From Gigaspora rosea (taxonomy: Eukaryota > Glomeromycota > Glomeromycetes > Diversisporales > Gigasporaceae): DNA of 64,000 nucleotides. The DNA lies in the NCBI GenBank assembly GCA_003550325.1, contig QKWP01000250.1, positions 213,495-277,494 on the forward strand, written 5' to 3'. Positions 1-10,719 of this stretch are shown here, in pieces; the first letter of the stretch is position 1, and each line of letters opens with the position of its first letter. The position numbers were made by a program, and so were the translations under genes. The notes below the pieces were generated by a model. It was not told the origin of the DNA, searched no databases, and was given only the letters and a program-made list of their open reading frames with translations.

Positions 1-1525
1 TGATATAATATATAGCCTTCGACACCCCCCTCCAATCCAAGCTACCTTACTCGACGAATCATTACCCAGACCCCTCTTAGCATTCCAAAAACCACCTATA
101 GGAAAATGGGAATTACTCGTATCCTCCAATTTCAAGAAGAAGTCAATCTCGATGAACATCGCAATCAACAAAAACAACAACCAGACTGACGACAAAAAAA
201 TAATAGCCTCTTGCATATTACAACACAGCAGATCCACAATCAGCATCTTCAATACATACTGGCCATCCAAAACAAATGCACTACTAACACTACTTACCTT
301 CATTTCCACTACGATAGACAATACAGCCAAATTGGATATAACAACCAATAACCTATCATTCAAAAACCTTGTAGAACACACAATAGATATACATCACACC
401 TCACATCTAAAACTTGACCGATCAGACTTCCCACACTTACAACGCACACTAATATCAATACTAATGGAAAGTAAACTGGAAATTTCATATAACCCAAGCC
501 TCAAAATCTTGGACCCACTTCCTCCATATCCCCTTGACATCACCCCCAAAAATTCCTATACAACCGATTTACGACACTAATTAACGATATACCCACAATC
601 CAACTGATCAAAATATTACTAAAAGGAATACACAAAATAATGATCGACATTCTTTGGCATAACCAACAAAGAATCCAGATATGGGAATCTCACGTGGACA
701 ATATTGACTGGGATTCCACCCTCGAAACACTGATCTTCAATGATAAACCTAAAGCACTCTACACTAACCCTGCCCTATCCAACATCAAGAATTTTAAAAT
801 CAAATTAATAGCCGAAGAACTCCCTACTCACCTTCTCTTACATCTCCGTAACCCCAACAAATATCCAAACCACTTTTGTCCTAGATGTTACTCCACCTCA
901 GAAGACTACTCCCATTTACTAACCTGTGTTTCCAACCACTTTACTTTCAATACAGAACTCAGAAGAATCCTAATTAAAATAGCAGAAGAAAAGAAACTAC
1001 CACTCAAAAATCCCAAAGAGTTCATCTCTAACTATACATTTCTACACATCAACAAGAACATTCCTATCAGTATCATAACAGAACGTACTCTCGCCCCTTT
1101 CAAGTCTCGACACCACAAAAAGAAACTCCCCCCACTACTACACCACAGAATAGCGGAATTCATATACAAAGAGATTTGGATACCCTCCAGAATGTCCCGA
1201 CATTCAGAGGCAGTCCCTCCTCCTCCTATTAACACCACCAACCATGATCAAAACCCTCCCACCCACACCACTCTTTATTAAACAAAAAATCGACAAATTT
1301 ATTCTCACTAATAACTTTTCTATCAACAATATCCTTTCCAAAAACTAGAGGTCTACGGCCATTCTAGTAAAGAATAAGGCCAAGAGTAAACCCTAGCTCT
1401 TACCTCTACTTCCCTTTAGATTAGTAATTCCTACATGTAATCATATATGTATAATCTACAAAATCTTAATAAAGAATTAGAGGATAGACCTCTCTTTAAA
1501 AAAAAAAAATAATAAAAATATATAT
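1..1525 (+). mobile_element. 3' end of a LINE (non-LTR retrotransposon), truncated by the window edge
   Basis: The last part of a LINE second ORF enters from the left edge. It is followed by about 230 bp of 3' UTR and a poly-A stretch from about 1498 running into an (AT)n tract, the usual tail of target-primed reverse transcription. The coding part is RNase H-like followed by a zinc-binding C-terminus, the same order as at the 3' end of the larger LINE at 49560-57200. The two UTRs are not obviously alike, so these are probably different LINE families. Confidence 0.8.
2..1281 (+). pseudogene. LINE ORF2 C-terminal fragment (RNase H-like plus zinc knuckle), one frameshift
   Basis: Frame 2 is open from the left edge to 580; frame 1 is open from about 583 to 1281. 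A single frameshift near 575 therefore separates the two halves. The first half aligns by eye with LINE RNase H: WPSKTNALLTLL lies where WPSSTRAELLAIL is usual, and ITTNNLS where TDSQ is usual. The catalytic Glu and Asp are therefore missing. The second half carries CPRCYSTSEDYSHLLTC (C-x2-C-x8-H-x3-C), the knuckle found at the end of these ORFs, followed by a basic tail. The original function was reverse transcription and integration of the element; this copy cannot supply it. The family call is firm; the statement about lost catalytic residues is inferred from alignment by eye. Confidence 0.75.
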
Positions 1526-4090
1526 ATATATATATATACTGTATATAACTTATATTTATTGAAGATAAAATTAAAACCCGGGCTATCGAGTCACTTTTAA
1601 AATTTTACGTTATAAGAACAAAAAATTATTCAGACAAAATTTTTTACCGATGCTCGCAATTCATCACTAACACAACTAAATACTATGGTACGTAACTGGT
1701 GGGTGAATTTTATGGATTATAATTTATATAAGAGATGAAAAATTAAGGCAAATAAAGGTATGACAATAGGTGTTTAGTAACCAGCTGTTTTCAAAAATGT
1801 GTAAACAGCGATTTTTTCCATATACTTTATATAGAAAAACGAAGAATTAGAAAATTTTGATTAGGGCAGGTCTTGATAACTCGTGAATTTCCAATGATAT
1901 GGTATCTGCAATCGTTTACATCTTTTTGAAACCAACTATAATTATCTGGGTTTTATTAATGAATATGTTGGCTACAACTCTTATAACTTTATGGGCTTCT
2001 ATATTTTACAGTCTAAGTTCTAACGTATTTCAGAAGTATTTCAGAGGGGCTCATAATGCGAAACATACATACTACTGTATTAGTGTTTGAGTCGACAAAT
2101 ATTTAGCCGACAAAATTGATTCTTTGACTCTTTAGTCGATGTTATAAATACAACTAGTCGATTTGATATAATTTAAGAGACTTGATTTCAAAAATTACAA
2201 TATTATCCAAATTTCTAATAACTAGTACATAAATACTAATTAACTATATAGTTAACTTTAGTTAATTATCATATCGACTAACTAAAGTTGATGATTTTTT
2301 GTGACTGACTATTATCACTATTTATTTATTATTATCATTAACTTTGGAAATCTTGAATCTGGAACTAAAAAAGAAGTGTAATATTAGTTCGTGTGCCTTT
2401 CTCTTATAATGCGAAACGTAATTACTATTAAATGTAGCTAGGATATAAAACTATAGGCTCACGCTACGTGAGGTTTGTAATGTGATACCAAACTTTGGTT
2501 GTTGGCTGTGGATATAGTTGGGGGTGAAATTTATTTTCAATTTTTTTAATTTCAACAATAATTTCAACAATAATTTCAACATTTTTAATATGTTTATAAA
2601 TTAAACCTAAAACAATTATTGTATTTGATTTAGCTTAGTATTAATTAATTTTTGACATAATTTAAATTAATTTTTAATATTGAAAAACTAATTTCACCAA
2701 TTTCACCATCAAGTAATTCAACAATTTCAACAAAAACATCTTATTATAAAGAGTAATTTCACCCCCATCTATAGCTGTGGATATAAAATGCTGGGATTTT
2801 TTTTTTCTTTGACATAAAAAACTCTCAACATTTGTTTTGTACATATTTGAAACCATTTGTTACGTATGCGACGTTCATTATAAAATGTCTTCGAAATGTT
2901 TGTTATGCAACAATATCTTTGAAATGTCTGTTAAAATTAATATTCTCAATCAAGCTAGATAACTTGATTTACAGTTATTATACCGCCGTTTTCATAAATT
3001 CTGGGGCAGCTGATAAAATTTTCATTCTGCTGAATTCTATGTGTAAAAGCATAATATTGATAGAATGATTTCTTTACGATACTTGTAATAAACAAATTCA
3101 TTCATGTCTTTAAAAAACAATCGTATCCAAAATATAATATCATTATTTATTATTTATTCGAAGCCCCTGTTTATATAAGTCTTTATAAACTCTGACTCAG
3201 TATCACTTATCTCTTTCTTTGCATCATTCATCTTTAACGCTTATAAATCCGTTTAATATTGGAACTAGCCTGTGTGATACTTATACTGTATGCTCAATTC
3301 ACTGGAAATTTGTGACTGTCGACCAGCAGACTTCATTTAAAATGTAAAAAAAAAGTTCTGAATATAAATTAGACTTCAATAATACTGTAAACACGTCTTC
3401 TAAAATTGCAGAAGTTCTTCAACACATGAAATTGCTCGAGAATCCACTTGCTAAACTCTAAGTATATATTTTATTATCACTCGAACTGATAAACTTTCTA
3501 AAATAAATAAATAAATTAAAATTTTTTTTCGCTCATCTGTGATACCGGTAAAAGTCGGTAACTTACTAATTTCTGACTTGGTAACTTTTATTTTTTTACA
3601 GAGCAATTCTCATATTCTGGTTAGAACTCATGGGAGCTGGCTTGCATTATTGTAAGCAATACTAGCTTACCAAGTTTATAAAGAAAAAATATTCAAATAT
3701 TCATTAGTAAAATTTTTAGTGGTCTTGGACAAACTGATCAATTCAGGCCCAGCCGACCAGGATTCATTCTGTCCCAGAATTTTGGAATGAGTTCAGTTAT
3801 CCCAAGGTTTATGTGAATTCGTCGATTTTTTCGATCTAATCCAAATTTATCAATTCAGGTTTAGGTGACAAACTCGAATCTTAACCGAAGGCCTGAAGTT
3901 TACGTGTTATCCTCCAGGAATAACGTCAATATGAGTATTTTTTACTCAAGTTTTTTTAACTGAATTTCCTAAATGACTTTTACTGTAAATTAGTAAAAAA
4001 GTTTGATTTTCTATTATATTACATCGGGTTCAAACCGTATTAATCCAATAATTCATTTCTTTTTCATTATTTCATCCACTTTCATTATCC
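1526..4090. other. AT-rich intergenic stretch without a supported gene
   Basis: Only short chance ORFs are present (1899-2090 hydrophobic, 2832-3068), with no recognisable domain. A patch at 2090-2310 is rich in the word AGTCGA/TCGACT. One small inverted-repeat element lies at 2517-2769. Confidence 0.6.
2517..2769. mobile_element. small inverted-repeat element (MITE-like)
   Basis: The ends are GTTGGGGGTGAAATT and AATTTCACCCCCATC, an imperfect inverted repeat. TATA stands on both sides (2513-2516, 2770-2773). The longer direct repeat GCTGTGGATATA also flanks it, more than a normal target duplication. The interior is AT-rich with AATTTCAACA repeats and has no ORF. Confidence 0.55.
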
Positions 4091-4149
4091 AAATAATGAT
4101 ACTATGAGGAAAAATTCACGAAGAACCATTCTTTAATTCGAAAATACAA

Positions 4150-4180
4150 AAAAAAAAAACAAACCTGAGTGTTTAAAAAC

Positions 4181-4238
<58 letters not shown>

Positions 4239-4440
4239 ACAAAAAAAAAAACACTAAAAAAAATAAAAAAAAAAAAAAACAAAATAAAAACAAAAATAAA
4301 TCAAAAAATAAAAAAAAAATAACAATAAAAAATAAAATAAAAAAAAAAAAAAAATTTAAAAAAAAGTAATAAAAAAAAATAAACATATCAATTAAAAAAA
4401 TAAAAAAATTAATAAAAAAAATTAAAAAAATAAAAATTTT
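4150..4440. repeat. poly-A / A-rich low-complexity tract upstream of the Sel1 ORF
   Basis: The tract includes about 50 consecutive A at 4184-4233, then A blocks broken by single T or C. The lysine-rich and phenylalanine-rich ORFs over it are composition artefacts. It ends about 15 bases before the ATG at 4456, so it is either the 5' leader or promoter region of that gene. Confidence 0.8.
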
Positions 4441-4455
4441 TTTCTTACATTCCAA

Positions 4456-4842
4456 ATGTCAGATAAAAAAGAAATTACAAAGGATTATAATAATCAACTT
4501 GTTGAACAACTAGAAAAGGTTAATGTGAATGATCCAGATGAAATATACTGGCTTGGTTATTGTTATGAATATGGAATTGGCGTTGAAAAGGATAAGAAAA
4601 AGGCATATAATTATTATCAAAAATCTGCTGACATGAATAATTCTAATGGAATGTATCAAGTCGGTCATTGTTATGATTTAGGAATTGGGGTTGAGATGGA
4701 TAAGCTCAAAGCATTTAGGTATTATCTAAAATCTGCCGAAGCTGATAATTCTATGGGAATTTTTAAAACTGCCATTTGTTACTTTTACGGAATTGGTGTG
4801 GAAAAGAATAATAATGAATTCTATAAATGGATTCAAAAGTAG
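4456..4842 (+). CDS. Sel1-repeat protein (first exon of a candidate Sel1-kinase gene)
   Basis: The ORF encodes 128 residues. After an N-terminal lead of about 25 residues come three Sel1-like repeats of 36 residues: WLGYCYEYGIGVEKDKKKAY, YQVGHCYDLGIGVEMDKLKA and FKTAICYFYGIGVEKNNNEF. Sel1 repeats are paired helices used as protein-binding scaffolds; in Glomeromycotina they often accompany kinase or BTB domains. The ORF stops in the middle of a repeat (KWIQK, TAG at 4840-4842). The stop overlaps a possible 5' splice site, GTAGGC at 4839, which would end the exon at 4838 in phase 2. The next intron would run to the acceptor CTTTAG at 4910. The ending suggests either truncation or, preferred here, splicing into the array and the kinase downstream. 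The start is the first ATG after the A-rich tract. Confidence 0.75.
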   Translation: MSDKKEITKDYNNQLVEQLEKVNVNDPDEIYWLGYCYEYGIGVEKDKKKAYNYYQKSADMNNSNGMYQVGHCYDLGIGVEMDKLKAFRYYLKSAEADNSMGIFKTAICYFYGIGVEKNNNEFYKWIQK

Positions 4843-7149
4843 GCTATTTGTTAAGATATTTGAATTTTGCATTTTGAAATTGGAAATTTTAAATCTATTT
4901 AATTCTTTAGAATGTAAGTATAATAATAACAACTATATTTAGTATAAAATTCCAAATAATATAATTCCAATTATTTTATTCATGTTAATTTAGTTTGTGA
5001 GTATAAAAAACATTTATCTATCTGAGAAATTGAAATAAGTTTTTTAAGTTCAGATTATTTACCATTTAATTTCATTTTATCATATTCGCATTAATTTAGT
5101 ACGTAAGTATTATAAAGAACATTTATTCATTTAAGCATTTAAAATAAGCTATTCAAATTTATGAATATTTACATTTATTCGTGTTAATTTAGAAGGTGAG
5201 TACAAAAAGCATTTATTAATCAAAGTATCTAAAATAAGTTATTCAAGTTCATGAATATTTACTATTTAATTCACATTAATTTAGTCAGTAAGTATAAAGA
5301 ACATTTATTAATCTAAGTATTTAAAATAAGCTATTCAAATCCATGAATATTTACTATTTAATTTCATTTTATTCGTGTTAATTTAGATAGTAAGTATAAA
5401 GGACATTTGTTTAAAAATACTATGAATATTTACTATTTTATTCGCGTTAATTAGTTTGTGAGTATAAAGAATATTTATTAATTTAAACGTTTAAAATATA
5501 CTATTCAAGTTCATGAGTATTTACTATTTATTTTTATTTTATTCACGTTAATTTAGGGGGTGAGTATAAAGAACATTTATTAATCAAAGTATCTAAAATA
5601 AGCTATTCAAATTTATGAATATTTACTATTTAATTTTATTTTATTCGCGTTAATTTAGGAGGTGAGTATAAAGAAGATTTATTAATTTAAAGTATTTAAA
5701 TAAGCACTTTCAAATTTATGAATATTTACTATCATATTTAATTTTATTTTATTCACATTAATTCAGTCAGTGAGTATAAAGAATACTTATTAATCTAAAC
5801 ATTTAAAATAAAATTCAAGTTTATGAATATTCACTATCTAATTTCAATTTATTTAGTGGGTAAGTATAAAATACATTTATTAATCTAAATATTTTAAAAT
5901 AACAAGTTCATGAATATTTTATATTAATTACATTTCATTTATGTTAATTTAGCTAGTGTGTATAAAGAATATTTATTTAAGTATTTAAGTACTTGTTATT
6001 GGTTAGGTTGTGGATGATAACTGATTTATCGCTAGGTTACTATATAAATCACGTGGCTTTGCCACGTCATTTATATTGTTCCCTACGAATAATCAGTTTT
6101 CATTACAACTTAACTGATAACATTTTTATCCGTAAGGTCCGACGTAAGCATTATCGTTTTTCGTATATATTATTCGATCTTTCTAATCATTAGACTCATC
6201 TTTACTCTTTTTTTACGTTCGCTTACTTTTTCACTTTCGCTCATCATTTTTTTCATTTAACTTTTTTACTTTTTTTCCTTCGTTAAATCTTTTTTTCCCT
6301 AATATGAATTTTGAGTTTCACAACATCCTATGCAAGAAGAAATAAAATCAAAAAATTGAGTTATCACATGATTAGAAAGTGATCGAATAATATATACAAA
6401 AAACGTCTAGTGCGCACATAGGACCTGTCGGATAAAATAAGTTATTCAAATTCATAAATATTTACTATTTAATTTCATTTTAATTGTGTTAGTTGGTAAA
6501 TATAAAAAAAAAACATTAATTTAAGTATTTAAAATAAGCTATTCAAGTTCATGAATAATTACTATTTAATTTTATTCGCGTTAATTTAGGGAGTGAGTAT
6601 AAAGAACATTTATTAATCAAAGTATTTAAAATAAGCTATTCAAGTTCATGAATATTTACTATTTAATTTTATTTTATTCGCGTTAATTTAGAAAGTGAGT
6701 ATAAAGAATATTTATTAATTTAATTATTAAAATAAGCTATTCAAGTTCATGAATATTTACTGTTTATTTATTCGCGTTATTAGCTTGTGAGTATAAAGAA
6801 AATTTATTAATCAAAATATTTAACATAGACTATTCAAATTAATGAGTATCTTACTATTTAATTTCATAGTATGTGAGTATAAAAAATATCTCTTAGCTAA
6901 CATAAACTTTTTTTATATATATTTACTATTACATTAAATCTACTTATTTAAATTGTCATATTAACAATTTAGTGAGTAAGTATGAAAAATATTATTAATA
7001 AATGTAATTAAATAAAATATTGAATATTACTTGTTAAATAGAGCTTTCAATCGGTAAGCCATAAAATTATTTGCATTAAAATTTAATCATAATAAATATA
7101 AATAACTATATACATAATATAAAAAAAAAATACAATGATGGTTATAAAG
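4839..7149 (+). repeat. tandem intron-like array with three-base 'microexons' between splice-site motifs
   Basis: Units of about 65-110 bp share the blocks GAGTATAAAGAACATTTATT, AAAATAAGCTATTCAAGTTC, ATGAATATTTACTATTTAAT and TTCGCGTTAATTTAG. Each unit ends like a 3' splice site. Exactly three bases follow, then GTGAGTAT or GTAAGTAT. The trinucleotides (first base) are: aat 4911, ttt 4994, tac 5100, aag 5193, tca 5285, ata 5387, ttt 5455, ggg 5567, gag 5659, tca 5767, tgg 5867, cta 5953, ttg 6493, gga 6590, aaa 6692, ctt 6784, tat 6870, tga 6973. Two have weaker donors (GTGTGT at 5956, GTAAAT at 6496). A last 12-base segment, 7042-7053, lies between ..AAATAG and GTAAGC. The intervening 'introns' are 65-109 nt, apart from one of 537 nt (5956-6492) that carries an insertion. 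Joined in phase 2 from the Sel1 exon, the pieces are open and enter the kinase frame at 7150. Splicing itself is inferred. Confidence 0.8.
5989..6432. mobile_element. unrelated insertion inside one array unit
   Basis: The repeat consensus breaks off after GTATTTAA near 5988 and resumes at AAAATAAGTTATTC near 6434. The roughly 440 bp between share nothing with the units. They include a short hairpin of GTGGC/GCCAC type (6040-6076), a T/C-rich stretch and no ORF. It looks like a small mobile element. If the array is spliced, it sits wholly inside one intron and would be removed. No clear terminal repeats were found. Confidence 0.5.
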
Positions 7150-8803
7150 AAAGGACGCATATGGAAAATGTATGTATTGTAATGAATACAATACGAATAA
7201 GGCATGGTGTTTGTCATGTGATCCAGAAATAACGATTCAAGGATGGACAAGTGGAAATAAAGATGCTGATTATTGCATAAAAGATTATCAACTTAAAACT
7301 TTAGCATACGAGGAAATGATCGAATGGATTCCATTTGATAAATTAATGATTTTTAAATCAATTGGCAAAGGAGGATTTAGTTCTGTATTTTCTGCAATCT
7401 GGGCTGATGGTATACGAAAAATTGATGCCGGTAGTATACAGCAAATTGATAGTGGTTATGATAATTATCTAAAAGTACGTGAACCATCTAGCATTGTTGC
7501 GCTCAAATCTTTATCTAATTCTAAGGAAAACCCACTTGATTTTTTGAAAGAAGTAAGTCAAGTTATTAATTAATGCCGCGAATGATCGTGAAATTGGATG
7601 ATGGTGAAATTTGGGGATCTCGATTTGAAAATATAGGCCTTAGCAAAATCCACCTGTACTCTTTTATTAATAACTCTAACCCTAAATCCTAATTCAACTA
7701 TAAAAAAAAAAGCTGTCAACAAGACCCTAAAAAATTTTAAAAATCGTACATAAAAATAGATTCATCATCCGATTTCAAGATCATCCGTGGCATTCGTGTT
7801 ATATAAATTATATAAATTATTAAATACATACTGAACCAATTTATTTGTATAAATTTAAAAGTTTAAAAATCATATGGAATGTATGATGAAAGGTATTAAG
7901 CTTAAGATATATGGATTGACTCAAAACACAGAAACAAATGAGTACTTTATGGTATTTCAGTATGCCAATAATGGAAGTCTTCACTCGTTCTTAAGTACAA
8001 AATTTCAAGATCTTACTTGGCAAATTAAATTAAAAATACTTAAAGATATTTTGTTAGATTTACGTGACATTCATGAAGCAGGATATATTCATGCTGACCT
8101 TCATAGTGGTAATGTTTTGCTAGACCATCGCATGAGTAAAAGTATGCAATCTTACATCTCAGATTTAGGATTGTCTAAAATGAGAAATGAAAATGTTTCA
8201 GATGGTATCTATGGCGTTATGCCTTATGTTGCTCCAGAAGTTTTGAAGGGACAAAAGTTTACGCAAGCTTCCGACATTTACAGTTTTGGAGTCATCATGT
8301 CAGAAATATCAACCGGACAGAGACCTTTTGATGGTGAATCGTTTGATTTAGATCTTATGGTAAAGATTTGTAATGGATTGCAGCCTGTGTTTGCATCTGG
8401 AACACCTGAATGCTATATTGAATTAGCAAAGCAATGCATGAATCTAGATCCACAAAAACGACCTAATGTTTCGAACATTTGGGTTAAACTTGTTAAATGG
8501 AATGTAAGCATGAAAGGTTCAGACGAAAAGGCAGATGAAATTAAAAAGCAGTTTTTAGATGCCAATAAAATAGTCAAAAATTTGCCAATTATTACGCCAA
8601 AACATTCAGGTTCCATATATACTAGCAAACTTATTAATACATCAAAAATCTCAAGTGCATTTAAAGGTATTTATTTAAAAATTATTATATTATAGTATAA
8701 TCTTATTTAAAATTTTAAAATTAAAATTGTTATTCAACATTATATAGCTTTAGATTCTTTAGATTCTACTCGAGTTAATTTTTATATTCCTGATAATTTT
8801 TGA
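7150..8803 (+). CDS. TKL-type protein kinase, three exons (7150-7552, 7862-8666, 8748-8803)
   Basis: The protein opens with RKDAYGKCMYCNEYN and WCLSCD, the Cys-rich N-terminal module of the Glomeromycotina kinase expansion, then WTSGNKDADYCI. The kinase domain has the glycine loop GKGGFSSV, the ATP lysine in VALK, the catalytic loop HADLHSGN, DLG in place of DFG, and the YVAPE activation-segment end. All motifs needed for catalysis are present. Introns have consensus ends: donor GTAAGT at 7553, acceptor AAAAG at 7861; donor GTATTT at 8667, acceptor TATATAG at 8747. Splicing joins FLKE to FKNHMECMM and restores the family C-terminus STRVNFYIPDN before TGA at 8801. The first Met in the open frame (7172) lies inside the Cys module, so the start must be in an upstream exon; the in-frame stop at 7145 forces an acceptor, probably AAG at 7149 (phase 2). 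This fits the microexon array upstream. Confidence 0.85.
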
Positions 8804-10360
8804 AAGCTTTGGTACAAATAAATTTATTTATAATTTGTAAATAAATAATTGTCTGAAGCAACTCAATATTGATGCACTTTTAATAATAAATTATGTTTTT
8901 ATAAAAATATTACACATATTTCTTTTCAAGTAATGACTATATAACATTGTGTTCGTGCATATGAAATAAAAATGATATCTGTGTGAAAAACTACTGTAAT
9001 AATTTCTTTTTGTAGTCCGATTTTGACAGAATTTTATAATCAATATAATAAAATTACTCTGCTATCACTATGTGACCATTCCAAGATATTCGATTGGCTA
9101 AAAAAATGGTATGGTACATGATACTTAAAGACTAAAAGAATGTGATCTGTTCTATTTTGAAAATTTTTATATTAAATTTTTATGTTTTTTGCATTTTTAT
9201 ATTTTAGTTAGCTAAATTTTTTTTTAACCTTATGCAGTCTTACCAAAATTTTATTAAGTTTATCTATTCAGATTTACATTAAATCTTGATGTACCTTAAT
9301 CTCTCTTCTTCTTTCTTTAATCAACTCTAACTTTGTCTTTCTAGTAATACCTTGTAAACTTTCTTAATTTATGATAGCAACACAATTTGGTTTCTAAATT
9401 TTTTTATAAAAGAAGTTTCAAGCTGCTATGATAAAAATTTTTAGAAGAAATCTTGTTTTACCTGTGGACTTCAGGAGCTTTGCTAGCTTTATCTTAGTAT
9501 TCTTTCTAACCAAACCTCTAATTAAAAACTCTCAAGTCTGAACTATTTCTTTCTGTAGTCTTTTTAATAATAAATGCTCAAGTTGAATTTCAATAATTAA
9601 GTTGCCTGTTTTGAAATTTATTTTTTCTATAAAAATTTTAATTATGCTCCCTTTTATTAATTTTTACTTATTTATTATAATGATACAATGTGCTAAACTA
9701 TTTTGTATTTTAACTTTGTTAGACTTACAAAGTTTGTATATTGTGTTATTGTATAATATAGGATATCTTAAACCCATCTTTGCTAAAACTAGAAGTTTCT
9801 GTTATATATATTTTAAAAGAGTACAAAGCTTCTTACTCTTTTGCATTGTAGTACATACCATTAATTCTCTTAAGTTTTTCTATAGAAGGTTTTAGCAAAA
9901 ATTATTTATTTAATTGTAGTTCAATTTTCTTGAAAATTTCTGTACTTAATTTTGCATTTGTTTTTATATTCAATACCAACTTAATAAACTGTCTTGCTAA
10001 ATCCTTGACCAAAAAATAGTTTCAAAATAAAATTGTTTTTTTTTTAAGTGAGGTCTGTTTTTGGTAGAGTTTCTATATTTTGGTTTAGTTTGATCAGATT
10101 TGGTTCAAGTTCAATTGAACCTGAACTTGAACTTCAAATTTTGCAAATCCTTGAACTTGAACCTGAACCAGACTTAAGATTTATAAACCTAAACTGAACT
10201 TGAACTTAAAAAATAGGTTCAGTTTGAGTTTAGTTTGAAGTTCATGAACATAGTTCAAATTCGATATTTGAATTATTTATTATAAGATTATACCAGTATT
10301 CTTTTTGTTATATAATAAAATAATGAACAAACAAAATTATTTATTTTTTATTTGTATTTA
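8804..10360. other. non-coding AT-rich stretch
   Basis: This is the 3' flank of the kinase. The ORF at 9602-9895 encodes a hydrophobic, composition-driven peptide without domain signs. The only structure seen is the patch at 10070-10260. Confidence 0.6.
10070..10260. repeat. low-complexity patch built from GTTCAA / TTGAAC
   Basis: The hexamer and its complement recur in changing spacing with AACCTGAACTTGAA variants. It is palindromic in character and non-coding. The same word dominates the much larger patch at 47340-48910. Confidence 0.7.
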
Positions 10361-10364
10361 ATAT

Positions 10365-10715
10365 AATATATAGTTTTTTATATACAACTTTATCATACTA
10401 AAAGAATTATCTTTGAGCTTCTAAATGAAGTTGTAAAGCTTATTAAAATAAATCTAATAGTAGTTAAATTATTAAAATCTGTTGAATAGAATATAAAATA
10501 TCTTCAAAAAATGTTTTACTAACTATATAAAATTTTATATAAGCAATATTATTAATTTTAGAAATTTTATATAGTAGCAAAATGTTTTTTAATGATATCT
10601 CATAAACTACTTAACAGATTTTAATGATTTAACTTATTAAATTCATTTTGATAAGCTCTACAACTTTACTTAGAAGTTCAAGAATAATTTATATAGTATA
10701 AAAAAAGGTTTATAT
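10365..10715. mobile_element. foldback element, near-perfect palindrome
   Basis: The left arm GAGCTTCTAAATGAAGTTGT is matched in reverse complement by the right arm near 10660-10690, and complementarity continues almost to the centre near 10545. Arms are about 170 bp. A third, partial copy of the arm follows at 10753. There is no ORF; it is a MITE/foldback type. Confidence 0.7.
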
Positions 10716-10719
10716 AGAA

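Noticed and set aside
4102-4455. Phe-rich and Lys-rich ORFs on both strands
   Set aside because: They are translations of the poly-A tract.
4860-7050. CRISPR array (regular repeats with short variable parts)
   Set aside because: The variable part is only three bases, repeat units are long and imperfect, the setting is eukaryotic, and the boundaries are splice-site motifs.
9602-9895. Hydrophobic 97-residue ORF
   Set aside because: AT-driven composition, no domain, no codon-use signal.
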